Positions 18,975 through 32,760 of a DNA stretch of 64,000 nucleotides are shown here, piece by piece (within the stretch, counting starts at the first letter, position 1; each line of letters starts with the position of its first letter). Below the pieces are notes generated by a model, which was not told the DNA's origin, made no database searches, and saw nothing but the letters and a program-made list of their open reading frames with translations. The stretch spans positions 2,046,001-2,110,000 of the forward strand of contig NZ_CP026031.1 of NCBI RefSeq assembly GCF_003726095.1. The letters are read 5' to 3'. This DNA is from Niallia circulans (lineage in GTDB: Bacteria > Bacillota > Bacilli > Bacillales > Cytobacillaceae). Both the position numbers and the translations under genes were made by a program.

Positions 18975-20327
18975 TTAAGAAACAATCGCAGCTTGATCTT
19001 CTACTTCCTCTAAAACCCGGACAAATTGTCCTTCATTTACAGGGTAGCCAGCTTTCGTTATTTTGACTTTCACAATTTTCCCAACCATTTCTTCTGTTGC
19101 TGGGAAAACTACTTTTAAATAGTTGTCTGTATATCCAACATAAAGCTTTCCATTGCCATCTTCTTTGTAGACTTCCTCTGGAATAACTTCCACTACCTCG
19201 CCTTCATAGTTAGACGCATATTCCTTTGCTAATTGATCAGAAAGCGAAATTAAACGATGGACTCGTTCGTTCTTTACATCTTCCTCAATTTGATTATCCA
19301 TTCGCGCAGCAGGAGTTCCTGTTCGTTTTGAATATGGAAACACATGCAATTCAGAGAATTTATGCTCTTTAATAAAATTATAAGTTTCCATAAACTCTTC
19401 TTCTGTCTCTCCTGGGAAACCAACGATTACATCAGAGGTAATGGCCAACCCTGGCAAGGCTTCTTTTAATCTTGTAATTCTTTCAGCAAAGAATTCCATC
19501 GTATATTTTCTTCTCATTCTTTTTAAAACAGTATCTGATCCAGATTGAATCGGGATGTGAAGATGATTTACTATTATTTTTGATTTATCTAAGACTTCAA
19601 TCACTTCATCTGTTATTTGGCTTGCTTCGATAGAAGAAATACGAAGGCGTTTTAGTCCCTTCACCTGGGATTCTAAATCACGCAGTAAATTAGCTAAGTT
19701 ATAATCCTTCATATCTGAGCCATATCCACCTGTATGAATTCCTGTTAATACAATTTCTTTATAGCCAGCATTCACTAATTGCTGCGCTTGCTTAATAACC
19801 TCTTGCGGGTCTCTTGAGCGCATCAATCCCCGTGCCCATGGAATAATACAGAATGTACAAAAATTATTGCATCCTTCTTGGATTTTTAAGGAAGCTCTTG
19901 TTCTATCCGTAAAAGCAGGTACATCCATTTCTTCGTACACACGATTTTTCATGATGTTTCCAACAGCATTTATTGGTTGTCTTTCTTCTTTATACTGCGT
20001 AATATACTCTAGCATTTTCACGCGATCCTGTGTACCAACTACAATATCAACTCCAGGAATAGCCATTATTTCTGCTGGAGAAGTTTGGGCATAACACCCT
20101 GTAACACAAATAACTGCATCAGGATTTTTACGAACTGCACGACGAATTACTTGGCGGCTCTTTTTATCCCCTGTATTTGTAACGGTACATGTATTAATAA
20201 CATATACATCAGATATATTTTCATATTCTACACGTTCATAGCCTTGTTGTTTAAACAACTGCCAGATCGCTTCTGTTTCATAATGGTTTACTTTACATCC
20301 TAAAGTGTGAAAAGCAACTGTTGGCAT
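18975..20327 (-). CDS. mtaB: tRNA-t6A37 methylthiotransferase MtaB (YqeV)
   Basis: 450 residues from the ATG at 20327; a GGAG lies 8 bases before it, which favours this start over the GTG three codons upstream. An N-terminal UPF0004 domain with three cysteines precedes the radical-SAM domain with CNNFCTFC (about 150-157). A C-terminal TRAM domain binds RNA. It converts t6A37 to ms2t6A37 in tRNAs reading ANN codons. It lies just downstream of rsmE, as in other Bacillus. Confidence 0.95.
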   Translation of the reverse strand: MPTVAFHTLGCKVNHYETEAIWQLFKQQGYERVEYENISDVYVINTCTVTNTGDKKSRQVIRRAVRKNPDAVICVTGCYAQTSPAEIMAIPGVDIVVGTQDRVKMLEYITQYKEERQPINAVGNIMKNRVYEEMDVPAFTDRTRASLKIQEGCNNFCTFCIIPWARGLMRSRDPQEVIKQAQQLVNAGYKEIVLTGIHTGGYGSDMKDYNLANLLRDLESQVKGLKRLRISSIEASQITDEVIEVLDKSKIIVNHLHIPIQSGSDTVLKRMRRKYTMEFFAERITRLKEALPGLAITSDVIVGFPGETEEEFMETYNFIKEHKFSELHVFPYSKRTGTPAARMDNQIEEDVKNERVHRLISLSDQLAKEYASNYEGEVVEVIPEEVYKEDGNGKLYVGYTDNYLKVVFPATEEMVGKIVKVKITKAGYPVNEGQFVRVLEEVEDQAAIVS

Positions 20328-20332
20328 TTTTA

Positions 20333-21076
20333 TCACTCCATCAATTCAAAATGATAAGATACAGCAGACAATAGGTATAATGGGGCAGTCTCTGTTCTTA
20401 ATATTCTTGGACCAAGTCCGCATGTCATAAAACCATGCTCTTTTAATAATGCTACTTCAGATTCAGTCAGGCCACCTTCTGGGCCGAATAGAGCAAGGAT
20501 AGATTGTCCTTTTGTCATCGATTGCAAGCTTTTCGTTAACACGGACGATTCGCCTTCTCTTGCCTCTTCTTCATAGGCTATTAATTTTACATTATAACCT
20601 TCTGAAAGTTTTATCAACTCTTTTATACTAATTGGAGAACTTACTTCTGGTATCATGGTTCGATGGGATTGTTCTGCTGCTTCTTTTGCAATTTTATTCC
20701 AGCGAACTAATTTTTTTCCACCCTTTTTCTCATCCCATTTAACGACAGAGCGAGCTGCGATAAAAGGGATAAACTTAAAAGCACCTAATTCTGTTCCTTT
20801 TTGGATAATCCATTCCAGCTTATCCCCTTTTGGCAGTCCGCTCACAATAGAAACAGAAACAGGTAATTCTATTTCTCCTTCTAACCATTGTACCACTTTT
20901 GCAATGACTTCGTTTTCGGAAATTTTTTCTATTCTGCACCGTGCTGCCTGCTGAAGACTGTTGACACAATATATTTCATCGTCAATATCCATTCGCATCA
21001 CACGTACAATATGATGATAATCATCCTCTTGAATAAAAAATGTATCCTCTTCGTTTTTAGCAAAATAACGCTGCAA
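20333..21076 (-). CDS. rsmE: 16S rRNA m3U1498 methyltransferase RsmE
   Basis: 247 residues. An N-terminal PUA-like domain is followed by a SPOUT/trefoil-knot methyltransferase domain with LALFGPEGGLTESE (about 192-205) and LGPRILRTETA near the end, which bind SAM. It methylates U1498 of 16S rRNA in the assembled 30S subunit. It sits between prmA and mtaB in the usual order. Confidence 0.95.
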   Translation of the reverse strand: MQRYFAKNEEDTFFIQEDDYHHIVRVMRMDIDDEIYCVNSLQQAARCRIEKISENEVIAKVVQWLEGEIELPVSVSIVSGLPKGDKLEWIIQKGTELGAFKFIPFIAARSVVKWDEKKGGKKLVRWNKIAKEAAEQSHRTMIPEVSSPISIKELIKLSEGYNVKLIAYEEEAREGESSVLTKSLQSMTKGQSILALFGPEGGLTESEVALLKEHGFMTCGLGPRILRTETAPLYLLSAVSYHFELME

Positions 21077-21194
21077 TCGAATACCTACTTTCCTTTAAGC
21101 AATAGAGAAGGAAGAATCGTAAGACGAAACTTCCTTTTTCCTTTAGAATATACGCTTACTCTTATAGCTTGTTGCTATGAAAGATTTTCTTCCA

Positions 21195-22136
21195 TTAGCT
21201 CTTTTTCTGAGCCGTAATGCTTACCCAATCTTCCATTTGTACTGTTTCTATTATTTCTAGGCCTGATGCGATAATAGCATCCTTTACTTCTTCTTTTTTC
21301 TGAAGAATGATGCCAGAAGCAATAAAGTATCCATCTTTTTGAAGTAAACGATAAACATCATCTGTAAAACGAACAATTACCTCTGCCAAAATATTTGCGA
21401 CAATTACCTCTGCCTGCTCCTCTATACCATTTAAAAGATTATTTTGACGGACAGATGTTTTCTCATGAACCTTGTTCAATTTAATATTTAATTTAGCAGA
21501 ACGGACAGCCACTTCATCCAAGTCTAAAGCAAGCACAGATTTAGCTCCCAGCATGGCTGCTGCAATACTTAGTACACCAGAACCTGTACCAACATCGATA
21601 ACCATATCGCCTTTTTTTACTATTCTTTCCAAAGCTTGGATACATAATACAGTTGTCGGATGCGTTCCTGTTCCGAAAGCCATCCCTGGATCCAATTCGA
21701 TGATTAATTCATCCGTATGGACCGGTGTATAATCCTCCCAAGTAGGCACAATCGTAAATTTCTCGGATATTTTAACAGGATGATAGTATTTCTTCCAAGC
21801 TGTTGCCCATTCTTCTTCATTTACTTCCATAATGGAAACTTTATTTAATCCAATATCAATATTAAACAGTACTAAATTATTGATATTTTCTTTAATTGCC
21901 TCTACTGTTTCACCAAGAAAACTATTGATTGGTAAATACGCTTTAACTAGAACGCCTTCTTCTGGATAATCATCAGGATTTAGTTGGTAGATTTCGCCGA
22001 ATTGGTCTTCTCTTTCTTTAATTAATTCAAAGGGATCTTCAATAACTACCCCACTAGCACCTGCTTCATGCAAAATATTTGAAATAGGTTCAATCGCTTC
22101 ATTTGTCGTATGAATTGTGATTTCTGACCATTTCAT
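21195..22136 (-). CDS. prmA: Ribosomal protein L11 methyltransferase PrmA
   Basis: 313 residues from the ATG at 22136 (MKWSEITIH), which has GGAG 9 bases upstream; an in-frame TTG three codons earlier has no room for a site. The SAM motif [15 protein letters not shown] lies near residue 178, followed by the acidic LDLDEVAV loop. It methylates lysines and the N-terminus of uL11. It follows dnaJ by 20 bases. Confidence 0.95.
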   Translation of the reverse strand: MKWSEITIHTTNEAIEPISNILHEAGASGVVIEDPFELIKEREDQFGEIYQLNPDDYPEEGVLVKAYLPINSFLGETVEAIKENINNLVLFNIDIGLNKVSIMEVNEEEWATAWKKYYHPVKISEKFTIVPTWEDYTPVHTDELIIELDPGMAFGTGTHPTTVLCIQALERIVKKGDMVIDVGTGSGVLSIAAAMLGAKSVLALDLDEVAVRSAKLNIKLNKVHEKTSVRQNNLLNGIEEQAEVIVANILAEVIVRFTDDVYRLLQKDGYFIASGIILQKKEEVKDAIIASGLEIIETVQMEDWVSITAQKKS

Positions 22137-22156
22137 TTCTACCAACTCCTTTTTGA

Positions 22157-23281
22157 TTATTCACCTTTAAATGCTTTTTTTACCTTAGAGAAAAAACTGT
22201 CCTCTTCTTCTCCACGAGGAGTATCTCCAGATACTTCAGCAAATTCCTGTAATAGTTGTTTTTGTTTATCAGATAATTTTGTAGGTGTAATTAAGCGAAT
22301 GATTACATGCTGGTCACCTTGGCCATATCCACGTACATTTGGAATCCCTTTGCCTTTAAGGCGGAATTTTGTTCCAGTCTGTGTTCCCGCAGGTACTTTC
22401 AATTTCACTTTGCCATGAATGGTAGGTACTTCCACTTCATCACCTAGAGCAGCCTGAACAAAAGTAATCGGCATTTCACAATATACATCTTCTCCATCAC
22501 GCTCGAAGAAGTCATGTCTTCTTATGTGGAACACAACATATAAATCTCCTGCTGGCCCGCCGTTTATGCCAGGCTCTCCTTGCCCAGAGACTCTTAATTG
22601 TTGACCATCATCGATACCTGCTGGAATTTTAACACTAATTTTGCGACGTTTTTTCACTTTTCCAGTTCCGCCACAAGTTGAACATTTATGCTTAATCTCT
22701 TTACCAGTTCCATTACAGTAATTACATGTTCTTCTATTCACAATACGTCCGAATGGTGTATTTTGCTCCACATTCAATTGTCCAGTACCACTACAATGCT
22801 TACATGTAACTGGCTTAGTCCCTGGTTTTGCTCCCGTGCCATTACATGTTTCACAATTTTCTTCTCTTGGTATTTCAATTTCCGTTTCTTTCCCAAATGC
22901 TGCTTCTTCAAATGATAGTGTCATCGTATATTGTAAATCAGCCCCTTGACGCGGAGCATTCGGATCTCTTCTTCTTGATCCTCCACCACCAAAGAAAGTG
23001 CTGAAGATATCTTCAAAACCACCGAAACCACCGAAGTCTCCGCCGCCGCCGAAGCCTTGATTAGGATCTGTATGTCCAAACTGATCATAGTGCGCTCTTT
23101 TTTGATCGTCACTCAGTACTTCATAGGCCTCTTTCACTTCTTTAAACTTTTCATTTGCATCTGCTTCTTTATTAATATCTGGATGATACTTTTTTGAAAG
23201 CTTACGATACGCTTTTTTTATTTCATCCTTAGAAGCCCCTTTACTGACTCCAAGGACTTCATAGTAATCCCGTTTATCCAT
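22157..23281 (-). CDS. dnaJ: Chaperone DnaJ
   Basis: 374 residues. The J domain has HPD near residue 33 and stimulates DnaK ATPase. A glycine/phenylalanine-rich linker (about 70-110) follows. Four CXXCXGXG zinc repeats lie at about 145-210, and the C-terminal substrate-binding domains complete the protein. It closes the chaperone part of the hrcA-grpE-dnaK-dnaJ operon; a terminator-like hairpin between dnaK and dnaJ may lower its expression. Confidence 0.97.
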   Translation of the reverse strand: MDKRDYYEVLGVSKGASKDEIKKAYRKLSKKYHPDINKEADANEKFKEVKEAYEVLSDDQKRAHYDQFGHTDPNQGFGGGGDFGGFGGFEDIFSTFFGGGGSRRRDPNAPRQGADLQYTMTLSFEEAAFGKETEIEIPREENCETCNGTGAKPGTKPVTCKHCSGTGQLNVEQNTPFGRIVNRRTCNYCNGTGKEIKHKCSTCGGTGKVKKRRKISVKIPAGIDDGQQLRVSGQGEPGINGGPAGDLYVVFHIRRHDFFERDGEDVYCEMPITFVQAALGDEVEVPTIHGKVKLKVPAGTQTGTKFRLKGKGIPNVRGYGQGDQHVIIRLITPTKLSDKQKQLLQEFAEVSGDTPRGEEEDSFFSKVKKAFKGE

Positions 23282-23402
23282 AATTGATTACCACTCCCCG
23301 ATTCTTTTCACATAGATGCTATTGTATCATTTTGCTTTTCTAAAGTACAATAGTTTATTGCTATCTTTCCTAATTATCGCTTAAAAAACTTCCGATTGAA
23401 AA

Positions 23403-23440
23403 GAAAAGTCAAAGTCAAGATAACCTGACTTTGACTTTTC
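23403..23440 (-). terminator. Terminator-like hairpin between dnaK and dnaJ
   Basis: Perfect 15-base arms (23403-23417 and 23426-23440) with an 8-base loop and a T-rich minus-strand tail, 27 bases past the dnaK stop. Since dnaJ follows in the same direction, it probably attenuates, processes or stabilises the transcript rather than fully ending it. Confidence 0.75.
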
Positions 23441-23466
23441 GCTAGACGTATATGGTTTTATTTCTT

Positions 23467-25942
<2,476 letters not shown>

Positions 25943-26057
25943 CTCCCTTAAAGGATTATTTACATAAAGACGGGACAGATTGGCAAATAGAAATTCACCA
26001 ACCTTCTCTTTACTTACTTTAGACCTTCAATCCACACTTTTAAATATTCCACAGAAG

Positions 26058-27086
26058 TTACTTTTGATACAAATTAGTGAGTACTTTTGTCAGGTCATTC
26101 GATAATATATTTAATAAGCTCACAACTCTTGAATATTCCATTCTTGTTGGGCCAAGAATCGCAATCGATCCAATTTGCTCATTCCCAATCCGATAAGAAG
26201 CAGAGATAATACTGCAATTTTCCATTGCCGTATTATTATTTTCTCTCCCGATTTTAATACTAATATCGGATGAGTTATTACGAATGAGCTCTGGTATTCC
26301 ATCCTCTTTTTCAATCATATTTAACAAATTTCTTATTTTTGTAATATCATGAAATTCAGGCTGTCTCAAAATATTTGTCTTGCCACCAAAAAATAACTTT
26401 TCATGGGTATCGATTTTCACGGTTTCAGAAAGAGAGTTGATAAAATACTCATAATTGCTAATATGCTGTTTCAATAAGGTAGCGACTTCCTTATAGATTT
26501 TATTATGAAGCTTATCAATCGGCACACCCGTTAACCGGTCATTTAAAATATTTACTAGTTTCTCTATTTCCCCTGCGTGAACAGAATCTGGCAAGTGAAA
26601 CATTCTGTTTTCCACATGTCCTGAGTCTGTCACAATAATAGCAATGGCCGTATGGTTGTTTAAAGGAACAATTTGAATCTTCTTCAATTTATTTTCTTTA
26701 ACGGCAGGCCCAAGGACAATAGTAGTATAATTTGTTAAATCAGACAATATTTTAGCAGATTTTTGTACAATATTTTCTAATTCGTATATTTTTTCTGCAA
26801 ACAGTGAGTTAATTCTCAATATTTCTGAACGCTTTAATTTCTGTGGTGATAAAAGATGATCAACATAAAAACGATAACCCTTCTCTGAAGGAACACGCCC
26901 AGAAGAAGAGTGGGTTTTTTCGATAAAACCAGATTCCTCTAAATCTGCCATCTCATTGCGAATAGTGGCGGAGCTAAATGTAATGTTTTCTTTCTTTGAT
27001 AAGCTCCTTGAGCCTACTGGTTGTGCTGTTGAAATAAAATCATCAATAATCACCTGCAATATTAATAATTGACGATCAGTTAACAC
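26058..27086 (-). CDS. hrcA: Heat-inducible repressor HrcA
   Basis: 342 residues from the GTG at 27086; AGAGGTGA precedes it and the protein then starts [10 protein letters not shown] as in other Bacillus HrcA. A winged helix lies in about 1-75 ([18 protein letters not shown]) and the effector/dimer domain in the rest. It represses its own operon at the CIRCE element immediately upstream and needs GroEL for activity. The frame stays open seven codons upstream, into the CIRCE, which argues against the longer form. Confidence 0.95.
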   Translation of the reverse strand: MLTDRQLLILQVIIDDFISTAQPVGSRSLSKKENITFSSATIRNEMADLEESGFIEKTHSSSGRVPSEKGYRFYVDHLLSPQKLKRSEILRINSLFAEKIYELENIVQKSAKILSDLTNYTTIVLGPAVKENKLKKIQIVPLNNHTAIAIIVTDSGHVENRMFHLPDSVHAGEIEKLVNILNDRLTGVPIDKLHNKIYKEVATLLKQHISNYEYFINSLSETVKIDTHEKLFFGGKTNILRQPEFHDITKIRNLLNMIEKEDGIPELIRNNSSDISIKIGRENNNTAMENCSIISASYRIGNEQIGSIAILGPTRMEYSRVVSLLNILSNDLTKVLTNLYQK

Positions 27087-27100
27087 ATTAATCACCTCTG

Positions 27101-27127
27101 TTAGCACTCTTTATTAACGAGTGCTAA
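27101..27127 (-). promoter_or_regulatory. CIRCE operator (HrcA binding site)
   Basis: Perfect inverted repeat TTAGCACTC, nine spacer bases, GAGTGCTAA, located 15-41 bases upstream of the hrcA GTG, in the transcribed leader. Confidence 0.97.
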
Positions 27128-27137
27128 ATCTATATAT

Positions 27138-27167
27138 AAAGTAGCAAAAACAAAGGGGCTGTGTCAA
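27138..27167 (-). promoter_or_regulatory. Sigma-A promoter of the hrcA operon
   Basis: Minus strand TTGACA (27167-27162), 18-base spacer and TACTTT (27143-27138), ending 11 bases before the CIRCE, so HrcA bound at CIRCE would block initiation or early transcription. Confidence 0.75.
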
Positions 27168-27239
27168 TAATTTGCACCTTATTTCTATAAGAAATTTTTC
27201 CCTTCTCGTATACTACTTCATGACAAACCTAGATTATGA

Positions 27240-28382
27240 TTATTCAAGAACTCCGATAAAGGATTGAAACACTTCATTCCCTAAAAATCTGCCTTTATGT
27301 GTTAATTTTAAATAATCACTTTCTATTTCAATAAGCTCTCTGCTTATTAGCTTGTTTATTTCCTTATCAAATAGCTCTAATACATTTTCATTATATTTTT
27401 GTTCAAATGAAGATAAACTTACTCCTTTATTTTCCCTTAACCCAAGGAATAATTCCTCTTCCATTTGTTCTATAACGGTTACCTTATGTTCATGCATAAT
27501 CGGAAACTCACCTTGCTCTAAAGGCTGCATGTATTTCTTTAAAGGTCCATAATTAGAATAGCGATTCCCATGTACATAACCATGGGATCCAGCTCCAAAC
27601 CCAAAGTACTCTTCATTATTCCAGTATGTGAGATTATGCCGACTTTCGAATCCAGGCTTCGCAAAATTACTAATTTCGTATTGCTGAAAACCATGTCTTG
27701 CCATCTCGTCCATTAAGACGCTGTACATACCTGCTTCCACATCTTCTCCAGGTGTAGGTAGTTTTCCTTTTCTCATTAAGTTATAAAAGACAGTTTTAGG
27801 CTCTATAATTAAAGAATATCCTGAATAATGCTGAATATCTAATGTAAATGCTGTCTTTAATGTTTCTTGAAAGTCTTCTAACGTTTGACCTGGTAAACTA
27901 TAAATTAAGTCTACACTGATATTATTAAAACCGATTTTTTTAGCTGCTTCAATGGATGAAAACACATCTTCCGCCTTATGCGTTCTCCCAATTCTCTTTA
28001 GTAGCTCATTATTAAAAGACTGTACTCCAAAGCTAAGACGATTCACGCCTCCTTCATACAAAGCTTTTAATTTATCTTCTGTTAAATCACCAGGATTGGC
28101 TTCAAACGTATATTCTTGCTCTGGACGAAGCTTAAGTTCTTTATTCACCATTCCACAAAGTCGTTCTAATTGGGAAGCTGATAAGCTTGTTGGTGTACCT
28201 CCTCCGACAAAAATCGTTGACAGCTCTTGTTGTCCATATTTTTCAATGGTCAGCTTCATCTCTTTCTCTAAAGAGTCTAAGTATTCATCAACTGGCTGTC
28301 CTTTTAAAAATACTTTATTAAAATCGCAATAGTGACAAATATGTTCACAAAATGGAATATGGATATATGCTGCTTGTATCAA
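27240..28382 (-). CDS. hemW: Heme chaperone HemW (radical SAM, HemN-like)
   Basis: 380 residues from a TTG at 28382. The radical-SAM cysteines are in CEHICHYC (about residues 12-19). The motif HNLTYWNN near residue 250 is the HNxxYW signature that separates HemW, a heme-binding chaperone, from true coproporphyrinogen oxidase HemN. It sits between lepA and hrcA, as in B. subtilis. Confidence 0.93.
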   Translation of the reverse strand: MIQAAYIHIPFCEHICHYCDFNKVFLKGQPVDEYLDSLEKEMKLTIEKYGQQELSTIFVGGGTPTSLSASQLERLCGMVNKELKLRPEQEYTFEANPGDLTEDKLKALYEGGVNRLSFGVQSFNNELLKRIGRTHKAEDVFSSIEAAKKIGFNNISVDLIYSLPGQTLEDFQETLKTAFTLDIQHYSGYSLIIEPKTVFYNLMRKGKLPTPGEDVEAGMYSVLMDEMARHGFQQYEISNFAKPGFESRHNLTYWNNEEYFGFGAGSHGYVHGNRYSNYGPLKKYMQPLEQGEFPIMHEHKVTVIEQMEEELFLGLRENKGVSLSSFEQKYNENVLELFDKEINKLISRELIEIESDYLKLTHKGRFLGNEVFQSFIGVLE

Positions 28383-28562
28383 TTTTTCACAACCTTTAAA
28401 TTAATTAAACTATATTAACCAATAAGTTTCTCCTACTTGTTTCAATAAAAATAAGAAAAGAGGTTGATACCTACCTGGCATCTACCCCTTTACTTATAGC
28501 AGTCCATGTTGCGATTAGCAAGTTTCTTGCATAATGACCATGCAATGCTTTTATTGTCATTT

Positions 28563-30398
28563 TTACTTTTTCGTATTATTGTCGTCCATACGTAATACAG
28601 CCATAAACGCTTCTTGCGGTACTTCAACCGAACCAACTTGTTTCATTCGTTTTTTCCCTTCTTTTTGCTTCTCTAGCAATTTACGTTTACGAGAAATATC
28701 TCCACCATAACATTTAGCCAATACATTCTTGCGCATCGCCTTAATAGTAGAACGAGCAACAATCTTTTGCCCAATTGCAGCTTGGATCGGCACTTCAAAT
28801 TGCTGACGCGGAATAAGCTCTTTTAATTTCTCTACAATAACTTTTCCTCTTTCATAAGCAAAATCCTTATGAACGATGAAGCTAAGTGCATCTACTTGTT
28901 CTGCATTTAACAGAATATCCATTTTAACCAACGTCGATGTTTTATAGCCAATTAGTTCATAATCAAAAGACGCATATCCTCTTGTATTTGATTTCAATTG
29001 GTCAAAGAAATCATAAACAATTTCCGATAAAGGAATTTCATACGTTATTTTAACGCGAGTCTCATCCATATATTGCATATCGATGAAGACACCTCTCTTT
29101 TGCTGGCATAATTCCATAATCGCACCAACATATTCATTTGGGGCCATCATCGTTGCTTTTACATATGGTTCTTCGATTCTGTCAATTTTTTGAGGATCAG
29201 GCATTGCTGATGGATTATCTACTTTTATTTCTGTTCCATCTGTCAAAATAACATCATAAATAACACTTGGTGCAGTAGTAATTAGGTCAATTTTAAATTC
29301 GCGCTCGATGCGCTCTTGAATAATTTCCATATGAAGCAAACCTAGGAAACCACAACGGAAACCAAATCCTAATGCTTGCGATGTCTCTGGTTCAAATTGT
29401 AACGCAGAATCATTAAGCTCTAATTTTTCCAATGCTTCACGTAAATCATTAAACTTTGCACTATCTATTGGATATAAACCACAATAAACCATTGGATTTA
29501 GCTTACGGTAGCCAGGCAGTGCTTCTGTTGCACCGTTCTTCGCATTAGTGATAGTATCACCTACTCGAGTATCGCCAACATTTTTAATTGCTGCTGTTAA
29601 GAATCCTACGTCCCCAACAGATAAATGATCGGCATTAACTGCTTTTGGTGTAAACACACCTACTTCAATAACTTCAAATTCTTTTCCTGTTGCCATCATT
29701 TTGATTTTGTCACCAGGTTTAACTGTTCCATCGACTACTCGAATATAAGTAACAACACCACGATAAGCATCATATAAACTATCAAAAATAAGTGCCTTTA
29801 ATGGTGCTTCTGGATCTCCTTGTGGTGCAGGAACCTTTTCTACGACTTGTTCGAGGATATCTTCTATCCCAATACCAGCCTTCGCAGAAGCCAGCACTGC
29901 TTCAGAAGCATCTAACCCTATAACATCTTCAATTTCATTTCTAACCCTTTCAGGATCAGCACTTGGTAGGTCAATTTTATTAATAACTGGAACAATTTCC
30001 AAATCATTATCAATCGCTAAATAAACGTTAGCCAATGTTTGAGCTTCAATTCCTTGAGCGGCATCAACTACTAATACAGCCCCTTCACAAGCAGCCAAGC
30101 TTCGAGATACTTCATATGTAAAATCCACGTGTCCCGGTGTGTCAATGAGATGTAATGTATAAATTTCTCCATCTTTTGCTTGATATTTTAATTGGACGGA
30201 ATTTAGTTTAATCGTGATTCCGCGTTCTCTTTCTAAATCCATTGAATCTAAAAGCTGATCTTTCATCTCACGTGCTGTGAGTGCATTTGTTTTTTCTAAT
30301 ATTCTATCAGCGAGGGTTGATTTCCCATGATCTATATGTGCAATAATAGAAAAATTTCTAATTTTTGATTGTCTCTTTAACATCTCTTCTCTGTTCAT
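28563..30398 (-). CDS. lepA: Elongation factor 4 (LepA) GTPase
   Basis: 611 residues. G-domain motifs are AHIDHGKST (G1, about 19-27), DTPGH (G3) and NKIDLP (G4). Domain II, EF-G-like domains III and V, and the unique C-terminal domain ending near [14 protein letters not shown] follow. LepA acts on ribosomes in initiation/elongation under stress. It follows yqxA and is separated from hemW by 180 bases. Confidence 0.97.
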   Translation of the reverse strand: MNREEMLKRQSKIRNFSIIAHIDHGKSTLADRILEKTNALTAREMKDQLLDSMDLERERGITIKLNSVQLKYQAKDGEIYTLHLIDTPGHVDFTYEVSRSLAACEGAVLVVDAAQGIEAQTLANVYLAIDNDLEIVPVINKIDLPSADPERVRNEIEDVIGLDASEAVLASAKAGIGIEDILEQVVEKVPAPQGDPEAPLKALIFDSLYDAYRGVVTYIRVVDGTVKPGDKIKMMATGKEFEVIEVGVFTPKAVNADHLSVGDVGFLTAAIKNVGDTRVGDTITNAKNGATEALPGYRKLNPMVYCGLYPIDSAKFNDLREALEKLELNDSALQFEPETSQALGFGFRCGFLGLLHMEIIQERIEREFKIDLITTAPSVIYDVILTDGTEIKVDNPSAMPDPQKIDRIEEPYVKATMMAPNEYVGAIMELCQQKRGVFIDMQYMDETRVKITYEIPLSEIVYDFFDQLKSNTRGYASFDYELIGYKTSTLVKMDILLNAEQVDALSFIVHKDFAYERGKVIVEKLKELIPRQQFEVPIQAAIGQKIVARSTIKAMRKNVLAKCYGGDISRKRKLLEKQKEGKKRMKQVGSVEVPQEAFMAVLRMDDNNTKK

Positions 30399-30500
30399 TT
30401 AGTTCACTCCTACAATAATCGCGCATGTACACTATTTTTGATTATAGCAGTGTGAAGAATAAGATTCAACGAAAAGTAAAATGATTTACTAAACAGTCTT

Positions 30501-30857
30501 CTATTTTTCTTTTTCTTCCATTATATCTCCAACAAGATTGACTCCTTTTTCTGCTACAGAAGATATCGTATCTGCTACTCCTTTTCCGATGCTAGACAAT
30601 AAATTAAAAGCTTTCATTTCCTCTAATTGCTGTTTCTTTTCATCCAGATCATGACTAGTAATATTTTCTCCAAGGACAGATGCTTCTAAATTTCCATTCT
30701 CCTTATTTATGGCTACAGCACTTTGGAATCCCTCATCTTCATACCCTTTCATTTTATGAATTCCACTATTTGCTTGCTGCATGCCAAATAATACACAAAT
30801 AAACATCAACAAAACAATTCCGACAGCACCTAATGTATATAGTTTCAACTTGATCAA
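30501..30857 (-). CDS. yqxA: YqxA-like membrane-anchored protein (DUF3679)
   Basis: 118 residues. One N-terminal membrane segment (about 7-26) precedes a predicted extracytoplasmic, charged and helical part. Size, the GMQQANSGIHKMKG stretch after the membrane helix, and position directly upstream of lepA match YqxA of B. subtilis, whose function is unknown. In B. subtilis it is preceded by spoIIP; here the next gene upstream is gpr, 107 bases away. Confidence 0.8.
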   Translation of the reverse strand: MIKLKLYTLGAVGIVLLMFICVLFGMQQANSGIHKMKGYEDEGFQSAVAINKENGNLEASVLGENITSHDLDEKKQQLEEMKAFNLLSSIGKGVADTISSVAEKGVNLVGDIMEEKEK

Positions 30858-30964
30858 TCTCCTTTATTTTCAGTACCAAGTTTGTATTTTCCAAAACTAC
30901 CATCCCTAGTAACTCTATTGAAATATATGAAGTAACTAGAAATGGTAGAACCCTTTTAATAAAT

Positions 30965-32086
30965 TTAGTGGGTATTGTACCCTACATTCTCTTGATTGAT
31001 CGCTGAATGAAGCGCCGCATTTAAGCCATTTGCAAGTAAATTCGCCATGTCTTCTATAAAGACATCGACCTCTTTAGGTGTTACCATTAAGTTATGACCA
31101 ATTGGTGATAATACTTCATAGATTAGCTTTCTCTTTTCTTCCTCAGGCAATGTTCCAACAATACCTAGAAATGTCTTACGATGCTGCTCTTCTGGTAAAT
31201 CTTCATCCGTTAATTTTCTTTGTTCACCAAAGGTCAAGCCAGCTGGCGCCAAAGCTCTCGATGGTTTATTTCCTTCTCTTAGCTCCTTGCCAAAATGCTT
31301 TAATATATAATCAATTGTGTCACTTGTAATAGACACAGCATCTACGACAGTTGGTACACCGATAGCAATTACTGGTCTGCCTAGCGTTTCTTTACTTAGT
31401 TCCTTCCGTTTATTACCTACACCAGAGCCAGGATGGATACCTGTATCGGAAACTTGAATCGTAGAATTCACACGATCAATAGAGCGGGATGCAAGAGCAT
31501 CAATAACAATCACAAAATCAGGATTTGTTTTCTCGACAACCCCTTTTATAATGTCACTTGTTTCGATTCCTGTTAACCCCATCACACCAGGGGCTAAGCT
31601 TGATACCGGTCGATAGCCCTCTTCCACACTTTCTGGCTGCAATTCATATAAATGTCTCGTTACTAGTATATTCTCACAAACCTGGGGTCCTAATGCGTCA
31701 GGAGTGACATTCCAGTTCCCAAGACCAACTAATAAACAAGAAGCATCCTCTTTTATATCGCTCTGCTTTAAAAATTGAGAAAACTCTTTTGCAAATACTT
31801 GCTCTACCTTTTCTTGCAATTTAGTATCTTGCTGTCGAATACCTAACACTTCTATCGTTAAATATTTCCCTTGTTTTTTCCCGATTAGTTCTTCGCCCTT
31901 TTTGGTGACCTCCACATAGGACATCTTAATACCATTTTCTTCTTTCTCCTTGATAATTACCCCATCGAGACGTGACTGATCTTGTTCATTTTGAACAAGC
32001 CCTTGATTATGTAAAGCTAAATCTTTTGCTTCAATTGCCAAATCTGTTCGTACTGAATACATACTTAAATCTAGTTTTTCCTCCAT
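30965..32086 (-). CDS. gpr: Germination protease GPR (spore protease)
   Basis: 373 residues from the ATG at 32086, preceded by GGAAGGGG; a TTG seven codons earlier overlaps that site and is unlikely. A short propeptide precedes the conserved [12 protein letters not shown] start of the mature enzyme. GPR is made in the forespore, self-activates late, and degrades small acid-soluble spore proteins at germination. [17 protein letters not shown] and VIDALASR are typical of peptidase family A25. Confidence 0.95.
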   Translation of the reverse strand: MEEKLDLSMYSVRTDLAIEAKDLALHNQGLVQNEQDQSRLDGVIIKEKEENGIKMSYVEVTKKGEELIGKKQGKYLTIEVLGIRQQDTKLQEKVEQVFAKEFSQFLKQSDIKEDASCLLVGLGNWNVTPDALGPQVCENILVTRHLYELQPESVEEGYRPVSSLAPGVMGLTGIETSDIIKGVVEKTNPDFVIVIDALASRSIDRVNSTIQVSDTGIHPGSGVGNKRKELSKETLGRPVIAIGVPTVVDAVSITSDTIDYILKHFGKELREGNKPSRALAPAGLTFGEQRKLTDEDLPEEQHRKTFLGIVGTLPEEEKRKLIYEVLSPIGHNLMVTPKEVDVFIEDMANLLANGLNAALHSAINQENVGYNTH

Positions 32087-32179
32087 TGTTATCCCCTTCC
32101 TATTCAATTAATCATTTTATTATTACTAGCATTGCCTTTCTCTCAAAAAAATTCATATTGTGCAATTTGACTGGAGGTA

Positions 32180-32208
32180 TTGCATTATTAGTCCTCGTTT
32201 GATAAAAT
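32180..32208 (+). promoter_or_regulatory. Probable promoter of rpsT
   Basis: TTGCAT (32180-32185), 17-base spacer, TAAAAT (32203-32208), 86 bases before the rpsT ATG, leaving an untranslated leader of roughly 75-80 bases. No specific leader structure was recognised. Confidence 0.6.
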
Positions 32209-32293
32209 ATCACTTGTTCTTTAAGTTTTTTAGGAATGTATATATCGAGTTTAAATAATGAACTTGATGCTTCGTTTTAGGAGGTGAACGTAA

Positions 32294-32560
32294 ATGCCAA
32301 ATATTAAATCTGCTATTAAACGTGTGAAAACTAGTGAAGCTCGTAACGCTCAAAACACTACAGTTAAATCTGCAATGCGTACTGCTGTTAAAAAGACTGA
32401 AGCTGCTATTGCTCTTAATGATACAACTGCTGCAAATGAAAGTTTTGTAGAAGCTGCTAGTAAGTTAGACAAAGCTGCTGCTAAAGGTCTTATTCATAAA
32501 AATGCTGCTGCTCGTAAAAAATCTCGTTTAGCTAAAAGAAAAAATGCTTTAAACGCATAA
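32294..32560 (+). CDS. rpsT: 30S ribosomal protein bS20
   Basis: 88 residues with GGAGGTGA upstream. [21 protein letters not shown] and the basic alanine-rich C-terminus are typical of S20, an rRNA-binding small-subunit protein. It is transcribed divergently from gpr and converges on holA, as in Bacillus. Confidence 0.97.
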   Translation: MPNIKSAIKRVKTSEARNAQNTTVKSAMRTAVKKTEAAIALNDTTAANESFVEAASKLDKAAAKGLIHKNAAARKKSRLAKRKNALNA

Positions 32561-32565
32561 TGAGT

Positions 32566-32598
32566 AAAAAAGACTATCTTCCTGATAGTCTTTTTTTA
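32566..32598 (+). terminator. Intrinsic terminator after rpsT
   Basis: Stem AGACTATC / GATAGTCT with a 5-base loop, followed by a run of seven or more T, six bases past the rpsT stop. Confidence 0.92.
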
Positions 32599-32650
32599 TT
32601 TATAAAGCTTGGGCAAACTGATTCCACTAAACATGAATTAAACAGAGAAA

Positions 32651-32682
32651 AACCTGAACAATTTCATACAATTGTTCAGGTT
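32651..32682 (-). terminator. Intrinsic terminator after holA
   Basis: Inverted repeat ACCTGAACAAT / ATTGTTCAGGT, followed on the minus strand by TTTTTCTCTGTTT, about 80 bases beyond the holA stop. Confidence 0.8.
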
Positions 32683-32760
32683 AAAAAGTTTTATCGTCAC
32701 CACACTCAAGACACCTATAGGAACGAGAGGCAGTCCTACCTCATTTTGATTAGATCGCCT

